From Anthoceros angustus (lineage: Eukaryota > Streptophyta > Anthocerotopsida > Anthocerotales > Anthocerotaceae), in the NCBI GenBank assembly GCA_010909165.1, contig MU008184.1, forward strand, positions 620,001 through 684,000: a stretch of 64,000 bases of DNA, written 5' to 3'. The translations under genes and the position numbers were made by a program. Position 1 is the stretch's first letter, and the number at the start of each line of letters is the position of its first letter. Positions 35,975-47,905 of the stretch are shown piece by piece. The notes under the pieces are model-generated. The model made no database searches, was not told the origin of the DNA, and was given only the letters and a program-made list of their open reading frames with translations.

Positions 35975-36910
35975 TTACTTAAAGTTACCTACTGCTCCTA
36001 GAACATCATATGCAGGAAGAACATATGGCCTGCAAATGACGGAGGAAAAGGAAGAAGCGTCACTTACCGTCGCCGCCTTGTGAAGGATTGCCGTCGAGAT
36101 GGCCCTTTGAAGGGCAATGGAGACTCGCTGTCTGAAGGAAACTGTGAAATAAGAAAGGGGCAACCCTGCGCCATGCCTGCAGGCGTGGTAGGACTTGGCA
36201 CAGGACTTGAGAAATTGATCGAAGTCCATAGCCATTGCCCCATACGTTTCGAGTACGAGCGGAATAAAGAAGTGGCCCGCTTGCATCCCGCTATACTTTC
36301 TGACCTTGAGAGCCGCAACACCGGCGGCAGCCCAACTAGAACGGTTAGTGATAACTTGAGCGGAGATAGTGTCACGAGCAAGGTCAGTAACCACCACGTC
36401 CGCCACTGAAACCTGGTCACCGCGGACAAAGTACAAGTTAGCCCTAATTGAGCGACCTGTTCGAAGAATGTACCCTCGTTCCCGCCAGGCCATGTAGCCG
36501 CTTTCGCGAGCTATGGCAAACATGACATCGCGGATAGTGTCGTGGGTGGCGATGCGATGATCCCCATGGGGACAATGAGTAAGGTCTACCCCAGAGTCAT
36601 CGAGGACAGAGCCATCTGCAGAAAGCATTTCCCTCGCCTGCCTCAAGGAAATTTGGAGAGGGAAGATTCCCTCTCCTCCACACTAGACACAAGATTCTCC
36701 AGATAGGGCTTGTCCTGGAGGATGAAGCAAGAGGCCAGAGCAGGAGGTGATAGGACCCAACTACCTAAAAAAGATGTCGGGGAAGAGACCTCCAGTGAGA
36801 GAAGGCCAACGCCCCCAAACTGCACTGGTATGGACGCTTGCTTGCGGGCCAAATCGCCCGCAGGGCACTCGAAAGCCCTTGGGATCATAAAGGTGATCAT
36901 TATCATATAT
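35975..36910 (-). pseudogene. Non-LTR retrotransposon C-terminal remnant
   Basis: Two overlapping minus-strand frames (36906-36643, then 36646-35975) read as the end of a LINE polyprotein. First comes ARKQASIPVQFGGVGLLSLE and SPTSFLGSW, the usual text after the reverse transcriptase thumb. Then a zinc/His region has HCPHGDHRIATHDTIRDV. Then VADVVVTDLARD, ALKVRKYSG and HFFIPLVLETYGA follow, which resembles a PD-(D/E)xK restriction-like endonuclease core. A frameshift near 36645 separates the parts. No reverse transcriptase lies upstream. Assignment to a specific clade is not possible. Confidence 0.6.
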
Positions 36911-36929
36911 TGATTGATATATTTTCAAA

Positions 36930-37155
36930 TCATCGTGGCATGTTGAGAAAACAACCATGTTTAAGGAATATGAAAAACCACTCCTGTCCATCTAGGCTTA
37001 ATAAAGAAACAACTTCCTTGTTCAAAATAGCAAACTTTGCATAAACGTGCTTCACAACTCCACAAATGTAATAGATATCTAGTGAAAACAATTTTTTTGA
37101 GAACCGCGGTATGCATGCGGGCTTTTGTTGATCCAGAAAGCAATGATGTTACAAT
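36930..37155. repeat. Left flanking copy of a ~240-bp duplicated segment
   Basis: About 80% similar, in direct orientation, to 39015-39277. Both run from 'gttgagaaaac(a/g)accatgttt' through 'cttcacaactccacaa' to 'ctgatccagaaagcaatg/gcgacg..gttaca'. Between them lie the minisatellites and tRNA-Gly. Confidence 0.8.
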
Positions 37156-37408
37156 GATGTGTGTGTATTTGAAAATCGAAGTATGTATGCGGGTTTTTGC
37201 TGATTCAGCCTGCATGCGGGCTTTTGTTGATCCAGAAAGCAATGATGTTACAACGATGTGTGTGTATTTGAAAATCGAAGTATGTATGCGGGTTTTTGCT
37301 GATTCAGCCTGCATGCGGGCTTTTGTTGATCCAGAAAGCAATGATGTTACAACGATGTGTGTGTATTTGAAAATCGAAGTATGTATGCGGGTTTTTGCTG
37401 ATTCAGCC
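37111..37408. repeat. 99-bp tandem repeat, 3 copies
   Basis: The unit starts 'tgcatgcgggcttttgttg' and ends 'tttgctgattcagcc', at about 37111, 37209 and 37308. It is nearly identical between copies and a multiple of 3, so it makes a repetitive open frame (CMRAFVDPESNDVT..), which is not evidence of a gene. Confidence 0.9.
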
Positions 37409-37429
37409 CATCTAGAAAGCGATGGTGTT

Positions 37430-38130
37430 ACACAATGCTATCTATTGAGGCATAGGTGTGGATGTTGTTACAGCAATTATATAGGTGGCTGTGATGGTGT
37501 TACACAATGTTATATCTATTTAGGCGTAGGTGTGGATGTTGTTACAGCGATGGTATAGGTGTCTATGATGGTGTTACACAATATTATCTATTTAGGTTTA
37601 GATGTCGATATTGTTACAGCCATGGTAGGTGTCTATGATGTTACAATGATGGTGTAGGTGTTGATATTGTTACAGCCATAGTAGGTATCGATGATGTTAC
37701 AACGATAGTGTAGGTATCGATGGTGTTACAAAATGGTGTTACAACGATGGTGTAGGTGTCGATGGTGTTACAACAATGGTGTAGGTATTCATGGTGTTAC
37801 AAAATGGTGTTACAATGATGGTGTAGGTGTCGATGGTATTACAAAATATTACACAATGTTAAGTATAGGTGTTACTCCATGTTACCTATTTAGGTGTAGG
37901 TATAGGTATTGATGGTGTTACACAATATTAGGTGATGGAGTTGGTGTCGATGATATTACAAAATGTTACGATGTCGATGGTGTTACAAAATGTTACACAA
38001 TATTAAGTATAGGTGTTACTCAATGTTACCTATTTAGTATAGGTATTAATGGTGTTACATAATATTAGGTGTAGGTATCGCCAAGAGTGTATCATTAGGT
38101 ATTGACGGTGTTACACAATATTGGGTGCAG
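37430..38130. repeat. Degenerate GTGTTACA minisatellite
   Basis: Dozens of short units mixing 'ggtgttacaaaatg', 'gatggtgtaggtgtcgatg' and 'acacaatattaggtgtagg'. Periods range from about 20 to 45 bp, without a strict order. Confidence 0.85.
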
Positions 38131-38520
38131 ATGTCACCATAGTTTATCATGGTGTTTGCGTGGAGGGTATGTAAACACAATATTGGGTGCAGATGTCACC
38201 ATAGTTTATCATGGTGTTTGCGTGGAGGGTATGTAAACACCTGCCAGAGTGTAAAGTGCAGATGTCACCATAGTTTATCATGGTGTTTGCGTGGAGGGTA
38301 TGTAAACACCTGCCAGAGTGTAAAGTGTAAACATAGTGTATCATGGTGTTTGCGTGAAGGGTATGTAAACACCTGCCATGTCGGCCAGAGTGTAAAATGG
38401 TCAATGTGCCATGTCGGCTAGAGTGTAAAGTGTAAACATAGTGTATCATGGTGTTTGCGTGAAGGGTATGTAAACACCTGCCATGTCGGCCCGAGTGTAA
38501 AATGGTCAATAAACAGAGTG
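38131..38520. repeat. 60-90-bp tandem repeat, ~5 copies
   Basis: The unit contains 'gatgtcaccatagtttatcatggtgtttgcgtggagggtatgtaaacacctgccagagtgtaaa'. Later copies carry 'ccatgtcggcc' insertions. Confidence 0.9.
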
Positions 38521-38527
38521 TAAATTG

Positions 38528-38569
38528 AAGAAGAAGAAGAAGAAGTCCACTAAGGATTTCCGTCATGGG
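38528..38569 (-). mobile_element. SINE-like element, copy D (fragment)
   Basis: Only the (AAG)n end and 'tccactaaggatttccgtcatggga' of the repeat remain. Confidence 0.55.
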
Positions 38570-38655
38570 AAAATGCAGACGGGGGAATTCACCATATGCA
38601 CATATGTACAATTTGCTTCACGAATAGAAATTCGAAAAAAAGGCTTGTTTAATGC

Positions 38656-38726
38656 TGCGCAGCCGGGGAATCGAACCCCGGTCAGTACCGTGGGAGGGTA
38701 CTATGATACCACTACACCAGCTGCGC
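38656..38726 (-). tRNA. tRNA-Gly (CCC)
   Basis: A 71-nt cloverleaf on the minus strand. The acceptor GCGCAGC pairs with GCTGCGC, discriminator A. The D-arm has GTGTAGTGGTATC. The anticodon stem GTACC/GGTAC holds loop CTCCCAC, anticodon CCC. The T-arm is CGGGG TTCGATT CCCCG. No CCA is encoded. It sits between minisatellite arrays. Confidence 0.95.
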
Positions 38727-39367
38727 GGATGCTGCAAGTACACGCGCAGAAAATTATCATATAGTAGTATAATATTTCAAACCCCCGATTATCAATAAAC
38801 TATTTACACCTTATATCCAAAATCAATAAACTATTTACACCTTACATTGGGAGAGAAATTACTGTAAGTCATTTCGCTCTGCTCGCTGTCGCGCTCGAAC
38901 GTGGAAAGGGCAGGTGACTAGAATATTATATTATTTGATAATAAAAAATAAACAATTTTGAAAAAAATTGTAAAATATATGAAACAATTATCATATATTG
39001 ATAGGTAATATTTTTAAATGATCTTGGCAGGTTGAGAAAACGACCATGTTTGAGGAAAATGAAAAACCCACTCGAAATGGCCTCCGTCCATCTGGGGTTT
39101 AACTACTGAACAACTTCCTCGTTCAAAATTGCAAACCTTTGCAGAACTTGCTTCACAACTCCACAAGCGTAATAGATTGCACGAAGGTAGCAGGAAATTT
39201 GTAGCGCATACGAATTTCTTGAGAATCGAGGTGTGCATGCGATGTTCCGCTGATCCAGAAAGCGACGGTGTTACACAATGAACCAGATCGTGGAGGTCCT
39301 GGCCACAACCCGAACCAAAAGTGAGGACATGACGATCCTCATCTCCTGGAAAGTGCAGCAGAGCATG
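38727..39367. other. AT-rich spacer including the right flanking repeat copy
   Basis: No gene. 39015-39277 is the second copy of the segment at 36930-37155. Confidence 0.6.
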
Positions 39368-40008
39368 TTAGTCCTGAAGAGCAGGAGCCTCTGCAGGGCT
39401 ATCTGCAAAGCCTGGGGAGGAGTCGAAGTCGTCTGGATAGCTTCCTTGGGCTTCCATAGCTTCCTTGTAAACTGGGGTCTGCTTGAAGTCAGTAGCCCCG
39501 TTGTTGTACGTTCTCACGGCCACTCCACATGCAACCAGCTGCCAAAAAAGCACCAACCAAGACCTCCGTCAGCCATGGCCTTCGGGACGCTAGGGCAGAT
39601 GCAGCAGGGGTGCACGCACTGGATTGGGGAGAGACTCACCGCGAACACGATCCCAAACGCCCACAGGTACTCTAAGGTGAAGCCCAGCCAGTCCCATTTC
39701 GAACCCTCCCAGAAGTCGGGCTCGTCTCCGGGCAATTTCGGCATGTCTTTGTCATATTCCGGCGGGGGAACCTTGAGTGTGGACGGGTCTGGCCCCGCCC
39801 CCGCCTTGCCCTGCTTGGTCGACGGCACATTCTTGGTTGCCAGCAGCTGAAACCTGTGCCGTCCTAGCAGAGCTGCATTCCTGTGGCTAGGGTTGTAGTT
39901 GGAGTTGAAGGAAAGGGAGGGAAGACTTCTGACTTGCGACTGCCCGTGGCTCCCACTGCACACCCCAGACGATGAGGCCAGCGGGCACCAGTGGGCGGTG
40001 GCCGCCAT
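39368..40008 (-). CDS. Plastid-targeted small membrane protein, family not recognised
   Basis: Two exons on the minus strand, 40008-39640 and 39538-39368, join in frame at GIVFA/LVACGVAV to give 179 residues. A Ser-rich transit peptide (about 1-57) precedes a short soluble part with PPPEYDKDMPKLPGDEPDFW. One transmembrane helix follows (LGFTLEYLWAFGIVFALVACGVAV), then a tail with RTYNNGATDFKQTPVYKEAM. The tail and the PDFWEG motif look strongly conserved in style. I suspect a thylakoid protein of unknown function shared by green plants, but I cannot name it. It is likely membrane-inserted once. Confidence 0.75.
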
Positions 40009-41065
40009 TGCTTGTCTTCTCCGTGAGAAAGAGAAGGCAGCTCTCTCTGGGAAATATATCTAGAAATGCATCTCTCCTCTGAATCTTTTATACATTTCTG
40101 TGCTTGGTTGTTTGGCAGTGGCTATAGTTTTGCTCCCCCCCCCCATTTTGGTGTTTCATTCTTGTCAGTCTCAGATGAGGATTGTGATGAGATTTTTTTT
40201 CTGATCATGCAAGAGCGTTGTTGATCATCAGCTGACTCCCAATGGTCTACGGGACTGAGCAATGGAGAAGAGGAATGGTAGACACCCACAATTGCAGGTG
40301 CTGAAAAGATTGTGTTCAATGAGGTTGATCGCAACGCATGGAAATGGGATAGGGGCTGGGAATAGTTACAAGTGCATTTCAAATCAAAGTCGATAAGGAT
40401 GGACTGGGCGAAAGAAAATCACTTAGGTACAGATTGTTGAGGTCACTTCCAAGGAGAGTAGGTACAGTGTAAATGAATCCTGCCAGAGTCAAATGAACCG
40501 GGTTAGTTACTGAATCGGGTCATTGCCGGGGCGTTCCGTGTCAGGCAGACTGGAGGTAGGATAAAAGAACCCGTCTGTACGATGCCAATAGGTGCTTGCC
40601 CCATCAATTCAAACCTAATTGAGCCCGGTTTCTATCTAGGTGTCGCGAAAGTGTAACATAGGTCTGTATTTATAACCTACACATGACGCAGTCGGCAGCA
40701 AATAGCGCGCAACTGTAACCTGTTCCTCCGACTGGGGGAGGGGGATTAACCTGGACTCGGATTGGGACGTCCAAACGGAGGCCACAGCACACGCAAACTT
40801 TTAACCTAACTGTTGATTACAAGCTCTGTTCCTACGCAATTAGGAGAGGTATTACAAAAACCGACGTCCCACAGTGACTGCAGCAGCTGCTTCCACCGAA
40901 CAGGCTGGCACTGGTGGACTCGCTCGTATGCACATTGCTGGGAGACTAAGCAGGATGAGGCCCCTCCACCAACTCATCAAACGGAGCAAAGGAGCAAATC
41001 AAGCCTCGCAGCTTGGTGCAACGGAATCCTTGCCCTCGTCCTTCAGGAGGCGGTTCCCTATTGAC
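40009..41065. other. Intergenic region
   Basis: No gene supported. It includes the promoter side of the plastid protein gene and the 3' flank of the SPIRAL1-like gene. Confidence 0.4.
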
Positions 41066-41708
41066 CTAGTTGCTTCCTCCACCAAACAGATAGCCCAGGG
41101 ACGAGCCTCCTCCAGGTGCAGCGTGAACTTTTGTGGAAGGGCGGTCCTGCAACCATACAGTGAAAGACGAAGCCATTCATGTGAGCTTCACATGACAAGC
41201 AATTCGGGTGCCAAAGACGGGCTTCACACCACACTAGGTCGCTACAAGAAATTGATCAACAGCTGTGGCAAAGACAGGGTGCTATGACTTCAGACAGCAA
41301 TTGATTCAGCGCCGAAGGGCATGCGAGTGCCAAGTCTTAAAACGCAAGAGGGAGAACTGCAGACATGCCAAAAGGAACAACTTAGTAGAGGAGAAGGCGA
41401 GAAGGAAGTGGAACACTGACCGTGATGAAGTTTCCGGCGTTCTGGCCATCGGCACGGTGATAGTTGTTGGAGTTCCTGCCAAGAGTGGAAGCTCCAGTAT
41501 CCAAGGGGGCTCCCTTCTCCGGGCCATCGGCGGCCGCTACCGCAGGCGTCTTCTGCACAACACTAGAGATACCAGCAGGTGCCAGATTTTGCGGATCCTT
41601 AGGTGCCGCGACCTGCCTGGGAGGAGGCGGAGGCTTGTCCTCCGGCCCGGATCCAAACAGATACCCTAGCGAGCTCTGTCCACCCCCGCTGCTCACACCA
41701 CGCCCCAT
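41066..41708 (-). CDS. SPIRAL1-like microtubule-associated protein
   Basis: Two exons on the minus strand, 41708-41421 and 41146-41066, join in frame at NFIT/DRPSTKV to give 122 residues. Both diagnostic ends are present: MGRGVSSGGGQSSLGYLFG at the N-terminus, and SNNYHRADGQNAGNFITDRP followed by APGGGSSLGYLFGGGSN at the C-terminus. The middle is a variable Pro/Ala-rich linker. SPIRAL1 proteins bind microtubule plus ends and set the direction of anisotropic cell expansion. The intron position (after NFIT) matches the usual gene structure as I know it. Confidence 0.93.
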
Positions 41709-42999
41709 TCTGTTGCTGCAATCAAGCGTTCCATACTAAACTTCAGCGGCACCCTGAGTCACAAACAACGTCTCGATCCTACTGCTCTATCGGATGCCTC
41801 AACATTGCCTACAACAGTTTCTTCAACTAGCAGCAATCCGCACGACGCCACACAAGCAAAACTAGACAACAAGACACACCAGCGCACAAACAACAGCCAG
41901 AGCCACGCAGCAAGATGTAACAAAGCACACTTCCACCCCCCGTTCCCCGCCTGTCAGAAGAGCTGCACCAGCACGTCCTCCAAGACAAGGCTCACGCGGG
42001 ACCAATGCAGAGCAAATCAAGGCCCGAGACACGGCACAGGCAGGCGAAAGCAGCGCGGACCAACCACGACGACTACTCGTAGCCGGAGCCGGAAGCAGGC
42101 ACCCGCTCGACGCTGGGCTCCCTTGCTTGCCGCAGCAGGACGTGCGCCGCAGACAAAGGAGCTATGGAGGAACAGAACAGAACAGCGAGACAGATGAGGG
42201 AAGGAAGGGAAGGAAGGTAAGGCGCGCTGTCGCGAAGTGTTACCCCCCTTTTCCAAAATTTAAAACCACCTTTTATGTACACACGCCACACCGAAAGTCC
42301 CGCTTAGGGGCTTAGGGCAGGCAACTCCCAACGGGACGGATTGCCTCGACCGTTCCGTTGACCCCTCCAAAGGAGTGGCCCCACACGCCAAGACGGGGTT
42401 ACACGTCCCATGATTCTTTCGGGCTCAACAGAAAGCCTGCCTTGCTCTTTTTATCAAGTGGCTCTTGGGAGCTCACCGGATTAAATCACGCTACGACAAG
42501 CACAGCGCACTTGTCCGATCAGAATCATCGACAGTGCCCTTGGCATGGATGGTAGTATGGTACCCGGAATCCTCTCTGGAATGATTTGGACTACCTACCT
42601 AGCTGCCGGCTGATGGCAATTCGGCTCCAGTCTAATAATGCATGGACACTGCCTGATGGCTTGCTAGCCCTGTGTTGCATATCGTCTACGGTAGATGGAG
42701 TGGAGGGCGTCTCCAGACTGTAGTCTCTGGAGGACGTTCCATAGGGTTTCTTGGGCACCTTGGAGTGCCAGCTTCTCGGATATGATGGCCTTCATCGCTT
42801 GCTTCTTTGCCCAAGGTACTGGAACTGCCTGCATGATGCCATCCACGTTATGCTGTTACTTGGTGACGTCCCCCAGCCCATCGCAACAAGACACGCGCAT
42901 TTCTGCTCAACCCAGAAATAGAGAAAGAAGAAAACATCCGCCTTGATTTTTATTTTTCTTCTGACAAAGTACAGACAACTCACGCCGGGACCGGTGGAG
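41709..42999. other. Intergenic region
   Basis: The 5' side of the SPIRAL1-like gene is C/A-rich. A minus-strand open stretch at 42664-42846 (MQAVPVPWAKKQAMKAIISE..) could be a last exon of the SET gene but is unproven. Confidence 0.35.
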
Positions 43000-45117
43000 T
43001 CACTGGCAGCCAGACTGGCGATATCTTGCTGCCGGGTGGTCGGGTACCGTTGGGAGAGGGACTCGCATGCCCACAGTAATCGCCTTAGAACCTGAATGAG
43101 GACAGAAATGAATGTGACCGTTTGTCAGATCATGAAGCTGAACGAAAGGGGGTGCGCTGCACAACGGAGGGACAGGAATTACTTCGGCTTCATTTTCTCT
43201 GCTCACAGGCCTCGACAACCTAGCCATTGCAGAAGAAGCAGCCATGTAACCCCATGCACTCTGACTGGCTCCTTCTTTCCAACCTGCCTCGGCGAGCTCC
43301 TTGGAGGATGCAATTGCCGCTCTTGTCCAGGCTTTCACTGAGTCGTCCACACCCCTATCAGTGGCGAGAAATACTGCTCCATCTGCAACCCCACGAATAA
43401 CCGCACATGAGGGCACGTCCACATTTGCAGTCAGAGTGCAAGAGCTGCTCTCACTGAAAGCTGGCATTCCAATACTTACCTACTGGAAGACCAATGGCTT
43501 CTAGTAACTCAGCATTCAGCTTGTGCCTGATCGGGCCCAACACAGATGCCTGTGGCTTCTTGAAGTTAGTCTCTTGGCACCAGAGGCCGTATCTAGGTCC
43601 AATAAAGCTTTGCAGCGCAAGAAAATGGACACAACTATCGCATAGCTCAAGAGGATACATACCTGAAATTCCACTGAATGATTGTCGTTTTCATCGTCAA
43701 CAAATCCATAATCCAGCAGTAACTGGGACCCGGACAAGCTGGGACCATAGGAATCGTAGACTTGTTCACCTTGCTCATATGATTTGTGGGCCCGCAGGAC
43801 AGCCATCTTTGAAGCCCTATCAAATGCAAGACATGATTCCTTTCCTGCTTCGCTGCTGTGGTTGAGCATGTCAGCCCATGGAACTAGGGCAAGTTGTGGA
43901 CCATCGTCCACTGACTCCCGTGAATCCTGCACGTCCATAGAAAAAGGCCCCTCAAGAATGAGCTGCGACAACTTGGGAGAGCGACTGTGAACCCGACGTC
44001 AAATTGAACAAGCAGACCAAATCAAACATGCAGTAAAGAACAGGGGTCGGCAGAAAATACATCTTGATGGAGATCAAGAGAAAAGGCACGGCTGAGTAAT
44101 ATGACTGCAGCCCATCGCACAGCCACCTCCGTAACAAAGCCACCACTGCCTGGCCCTGCAGGGAGCAACTCGCTAGCACCAGCTGCGAGCAGGCAGGCAT
44201 GATCTTCCCTGAGCACTGCAAACATGAGGTTACTCCAGTTTGCATCAAGAGATACCTTCAAGCCCATGATGCTTTGATCCTAGGTCACTGTCTACAGACA
44301 AGCTTTACACCACGAACCTTCCAGTCGTTAACAACATTCACTCCAAACAATCAGCAGCAGGCCACAGCACCGAAAAACACTCACCTGCATCGGAGCAACC
44401 TTCGCTCAATCGTATCTTGCATTGGTGACCCAGCCAGCCACTCTGCCCTCATCCTCTGCCAAAGTGCACCACACCAGACGCATCAAACACATGCACTCAC
44501 CATCACACAAACATTTTCCCACGCTCGACACAACATCCCCTTACCTGCGGCCACAGCATAGGGTGAGCACCAGCCATTTCCAGCTCACTTGGCAGCAGAT
44601 TGATGTACGCGAACCAGGGGCTCTGCGAACCCCGAGCACGCTCACACAAGAGGTGCAAGCACATAGACTGCCAGGAGTTGAGGCCACCTTTGGCAGCCAG
44701 CCTCCCAACGTACGGGCATTTTGCTGCTGTCTGCAAACCAACGCACAGTTACATCCACAACGTGGGTTCTTGCTTACCGGCTACATTCGCAATGTGGGTT
44801 CTTATGCTTCCAAGGCGGGTACATACCTGCTCTGTCATGAAAGCCTGCTCGGGCACGCGCACAAGAACGTCCCCCTGCCTCACGCCCCCAACGCCAGCCA
44901 CCATCCCATACCCGGGCGCCGTGCTGTTCCGCGGCCATCGCTCCAGGCTCAAATCACAGTCATCGTGCCCGAGCCCGTGCAGCCATCTCCTGAGCCGCTC
45001 CGTCTTGAGGTCCACCTCGGCCCTCCGAACGGGCGCCTTCGCCCCATCCACGGCAACGCAGAACCATCGCCCACCAAGCCCGAGCGCAGCACCACACGAG
45101 ATCCCCGCGGAAAGCAT
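43000..45117 (-). CDS. SET-domain protein-lysine methyltransferase (Rubisco LSMT-like)
   Basis: Exons that join in frame on the minus strand: 45117-44827, 44730-44545, 44455-44385, 44208-44061, 43962-43663, 43549-43480, and one starting at 43382. The C-terminal end (to about 43003) is not resolved. The SET domain opens with GYGMVAGVGGVRQGDVLVRVPE. It continues with SPWFAYINLLPSE and RWAAVILLSRAFSLDL. The catalytic core is LALVPWADMLNHSSEAG, then YEQGEQVYDSYGPSLSGSQLLLDYGFVDDENDNHSVEF. That combination defines the plant LSMT/SETD-type lysine methyltransferases, many of them in plastids. The substrate is unknown. The substrate-binding domain starts with GPIRHKLNAELLEAIGLP. It is transcribed divergently from the PP2C gene, 292 bp away. 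Confidence 0.82.
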
Positions 45118-45409
45118 CGAGCATTCCGCGTCTCAATAAACGCAGCGAGACGCCGAGACACGCCCAGACGTGGACACTAAAATTCGTTTGATACGTGTAA
45201 GCACGTGACGATGGGCTCCCCTCAAGGTGGCAGCTCCCCGGTTGGAAACTTGGCTGCCGTTATGCCTACAGGCAGCGGGAGCGGGAGCGGGAGCGGTAGC
45301 AGGAGCAGGAGCAGTTCTTCCTCCCAGGCTGCGAGCGGATGATTCTTCGCGCTGGGCATTTGCTTTTTGCAGCAAACGTCGGTGCGGGAGCGAGCTTCTG
45401 CAAGCGGCC
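45118..45409. promoter_or_regulatory. Putative bidirectional promoter
   Basis: The two start codons (SET gene on -, PP2C gene on +) are 292 bp apart with no other gene between. The sequence is GC-rich with Gly/Ser-codon-like repeats (gggagcgggagcggg). No TATA box was recognised. Confidence 0.5.
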
Positions 45410-47905
45410 ATGGCGGGGGCAGTCAGGGTGGCGGCGCTTCGGCTCTGCCAGCACGAATTGGGCCTCTGGAGGCAGCAGCGGGGGTACAGCTGCAACGCCG
45501 CAACCCTGGTGCGCACGGGGAGCCAGGGCGTGCATGTGCTGCGCCTCCCGCCCGGGCATCTGCGCCCGGGATGGAGCTCCGCCGGGAAGATCAAGCGGAC
45601 GGTGAACCTGGCGCGCGCTTGCGGGGACTCTGGCGTCGTCCTGCTCTCCACTAAAGGTGCACCCTGTGATGGACCGGCTTCCAGGTTCTTGTTGTGGGCA
45701 ATGCGGGTGTCTTGTGGGTCCTGTGCTGGGATGTTGGGTGGGTGGTTTGGTGTGGTGGGTTGGCTGGGATTTTTGCGACTGGGCGTGGGTGGGTGTGGGA
45801 ATCTTTGCTTTTGCACGCGTGAGAGGAGAGTTGCGTTCACAAGAGTGGTGTTGAATATCTAATAGCACTCAGCAGTTGGATTGTTGCAGTGTGTCCAGAT
45901 GGAAGTATTATGTTTAAGTTTGGCAGCCGCGATGATGTTGTTTCTGAAAGTTCTTATTCGCAGAAAGAGAACGATATCAGCAACTCGTTATGGGCTGAGA
46001 CCGGTGCAGAAGAGGCTGTGGCTCGGGAGCCGGTGAATGGAGCACATGTAGTGGGAGTGGAAGATCGTAGTCCAGGGGATGCTGAGCAGCGGGTGGGTGT
46101 TGAGAGTGTGGAAAATTGGTCTTCAGGAGGTCACTTGGAGGTGGGGTCGGGTTCCGTGGAGGCACAAGACAATTCTAATGGCTACAGTGGCGTTCAGACG
46201 GTGGAGTCGACGTTGCCTACACTTGCGGTAGCAGTTGCTCCTCATTTGGATTGCCTAGTCTTGGCTGGATGCCGGCAGTGCTGCAGCTCTGTATGGTTGG
46301 TGCGGATGCCGACAGTCAACTTCCTTTTTGGATGGACAGGCCGAAGAGACCCAGTTGGAAGTAGAGGCCAGAGAGCCTGAGTTGGAAGCTGTCGGCAGCG
46401 GAGCTGGGTTGGAGGAGCATTCTGAGGGTCCAAAGGTTCCGGAAGTGAAAGAAGTTGAGGGGCACGGGCAGGATGTGAATGGAGGATCAAGGCAGGGGTC
46501 AGTGGTTATACTCTGCAGCTCCACCTCCTGGGTGCATGCGTTTAATACTGTCCTGGCTCCGTTACTGAATGGGCTTGCATGGAATGCAGGCCTGGAGACG
46601 TGCCTAAGGATGAAGAGGGCTGCAAGCTTGAGTCTGCAAGTGCCATGTTGCCGAAGGCTGACAAGGTCCTTTCTGTCTTGTGCACTGATGCGTACTGTTG
46701 GACGTCCGGATGCGTATTGCAAGGGGAGTTTTTGGGTCTTGGAATGCCAGCTTACCCCTCTTCTGTCGCTGGCTGAATCGTAAATGGGTGCAGGTAGCTA
46801 CTGGCGGAGAGGATGCTTTTTTCATCACGGAGACTAACTGGATTGGTGTTGCCGATGGTGTTGGTGGCTGGGCAGAGTTGGGTACTAAATTTTCACTCTC
46901 TCCGTTTCTGGAACACGTGAGCAGCCACTCACTCCAGCAAATGTGGCTCTTCTTGCACAAGTGTACTGACATGAGCTGCTTATGGCAGGAGTGAATGCTG
47001 GAATTTATTCTAGGGAATTGATGGCAAACTGTAGAGCTTTTGCGCTGGACCTGAAGGACACTGGGAAACCCTCTGTTGTGCTGTCAAGGGCACATCGCCA
47101 AACAATTTCGAAGGGCTCTGCTACTGCAATTTTGGCTGTGTTGCGGGGCAAGGTGGAGTAAAGAAACACCGTCGTCTTGTATTCAAGTTCCAGTTGCTGC
47201 TTCGTGAGTGGAGGGGTAAACACTGTGAATTGTGTGAGTGAGAATATCTCTTGTGTCCCTGTGTGCAGACTCTTCACGTTGCCAATGTCGGAGACTCTGG
47301 ATTCCTGCTAATCCGGAGTGGAAAGTGTATAGCGAGATCCTCTCCGATGCAATACGGCTTCAACTTCCCCCTCCAGCTAAGCATAGACAACTATGAGAGG
47401 CCCGACGTGAGCTAGCCAGCCAACCCTTCTGCTGCTTCTTCAAACATGAATGTATTCTAGTGAGGTGAGACAATACTCGTGGGTAAGCAATGGTGTTCTG
47501 GCTGAAATGTTGTGCAGAATTACGAGCTGCCCGTGCAGAAAGGGGACGTGATCATTCTAGGCACTGATGGTCTCTTCGACAACTTATTCGAGCACCAAAT
47601 TGTGGAGGTGGTTGAGGTGTTCAAGGAGGGACGGGGGGCTGGACCCAGGGTGCGTTTTGTCTGGAACCTCCTTTCTCCCCAGTCACACACTGGGCCCTGT
47701 CCCATTACGTCCACCAACACACTGACTTGGGTGGTTTGAACTTGGACTGCAGGTCGTGGCCAACTTCTTAGCCACCTTGGCTCAGCAAGCGTCGAAGTCG
47801 AAAAGTGGTCAGAGTCCGTTCTCCACGGGAGCTCGGGCAGTAGGCATTAATTTTGTAGGGGGCAAAGAAGATGACATCACTGTGGTCGTATCTTACGTAA
47901 CGTAG
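45410..47905 (+). CDS. PTC7-like PP2C phosphatase, copy 1
   Basis: Exons 45410-45656 and from 45890 give an N-terminal part with a long acidic, variable insert; its splicing between about 46190 and 46600 is not resolved. From there: an exon ending 46665 ([14 protein letters not shown]), then 46794-46881, 46989-47152, 47269-47406, 47518-47649 and 47753-47905, all in frame. The PP2C motifs are ATGGEDAFF, then [15 protein letters not shown] (metal-binding Asp), then [40 protein letters not shown] and [15 protein letters not shown]. It is a Mg/Mn-dependent Ser/Thr phosphatase of the PTC7/PBCP-type clade, often plastid or mitochondrial. It begins a tandem duplication shared with the PMT gene. Confidence 0.85.

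Noticed and set aside
37037-38520. Possible CRISPR-like or coding repeat array
   Set aside because: Units are contiguous without unique spacers and vary in length; the repetitive ORF follows only because 99 is a multiple of 3. This is minisatellite DNA.
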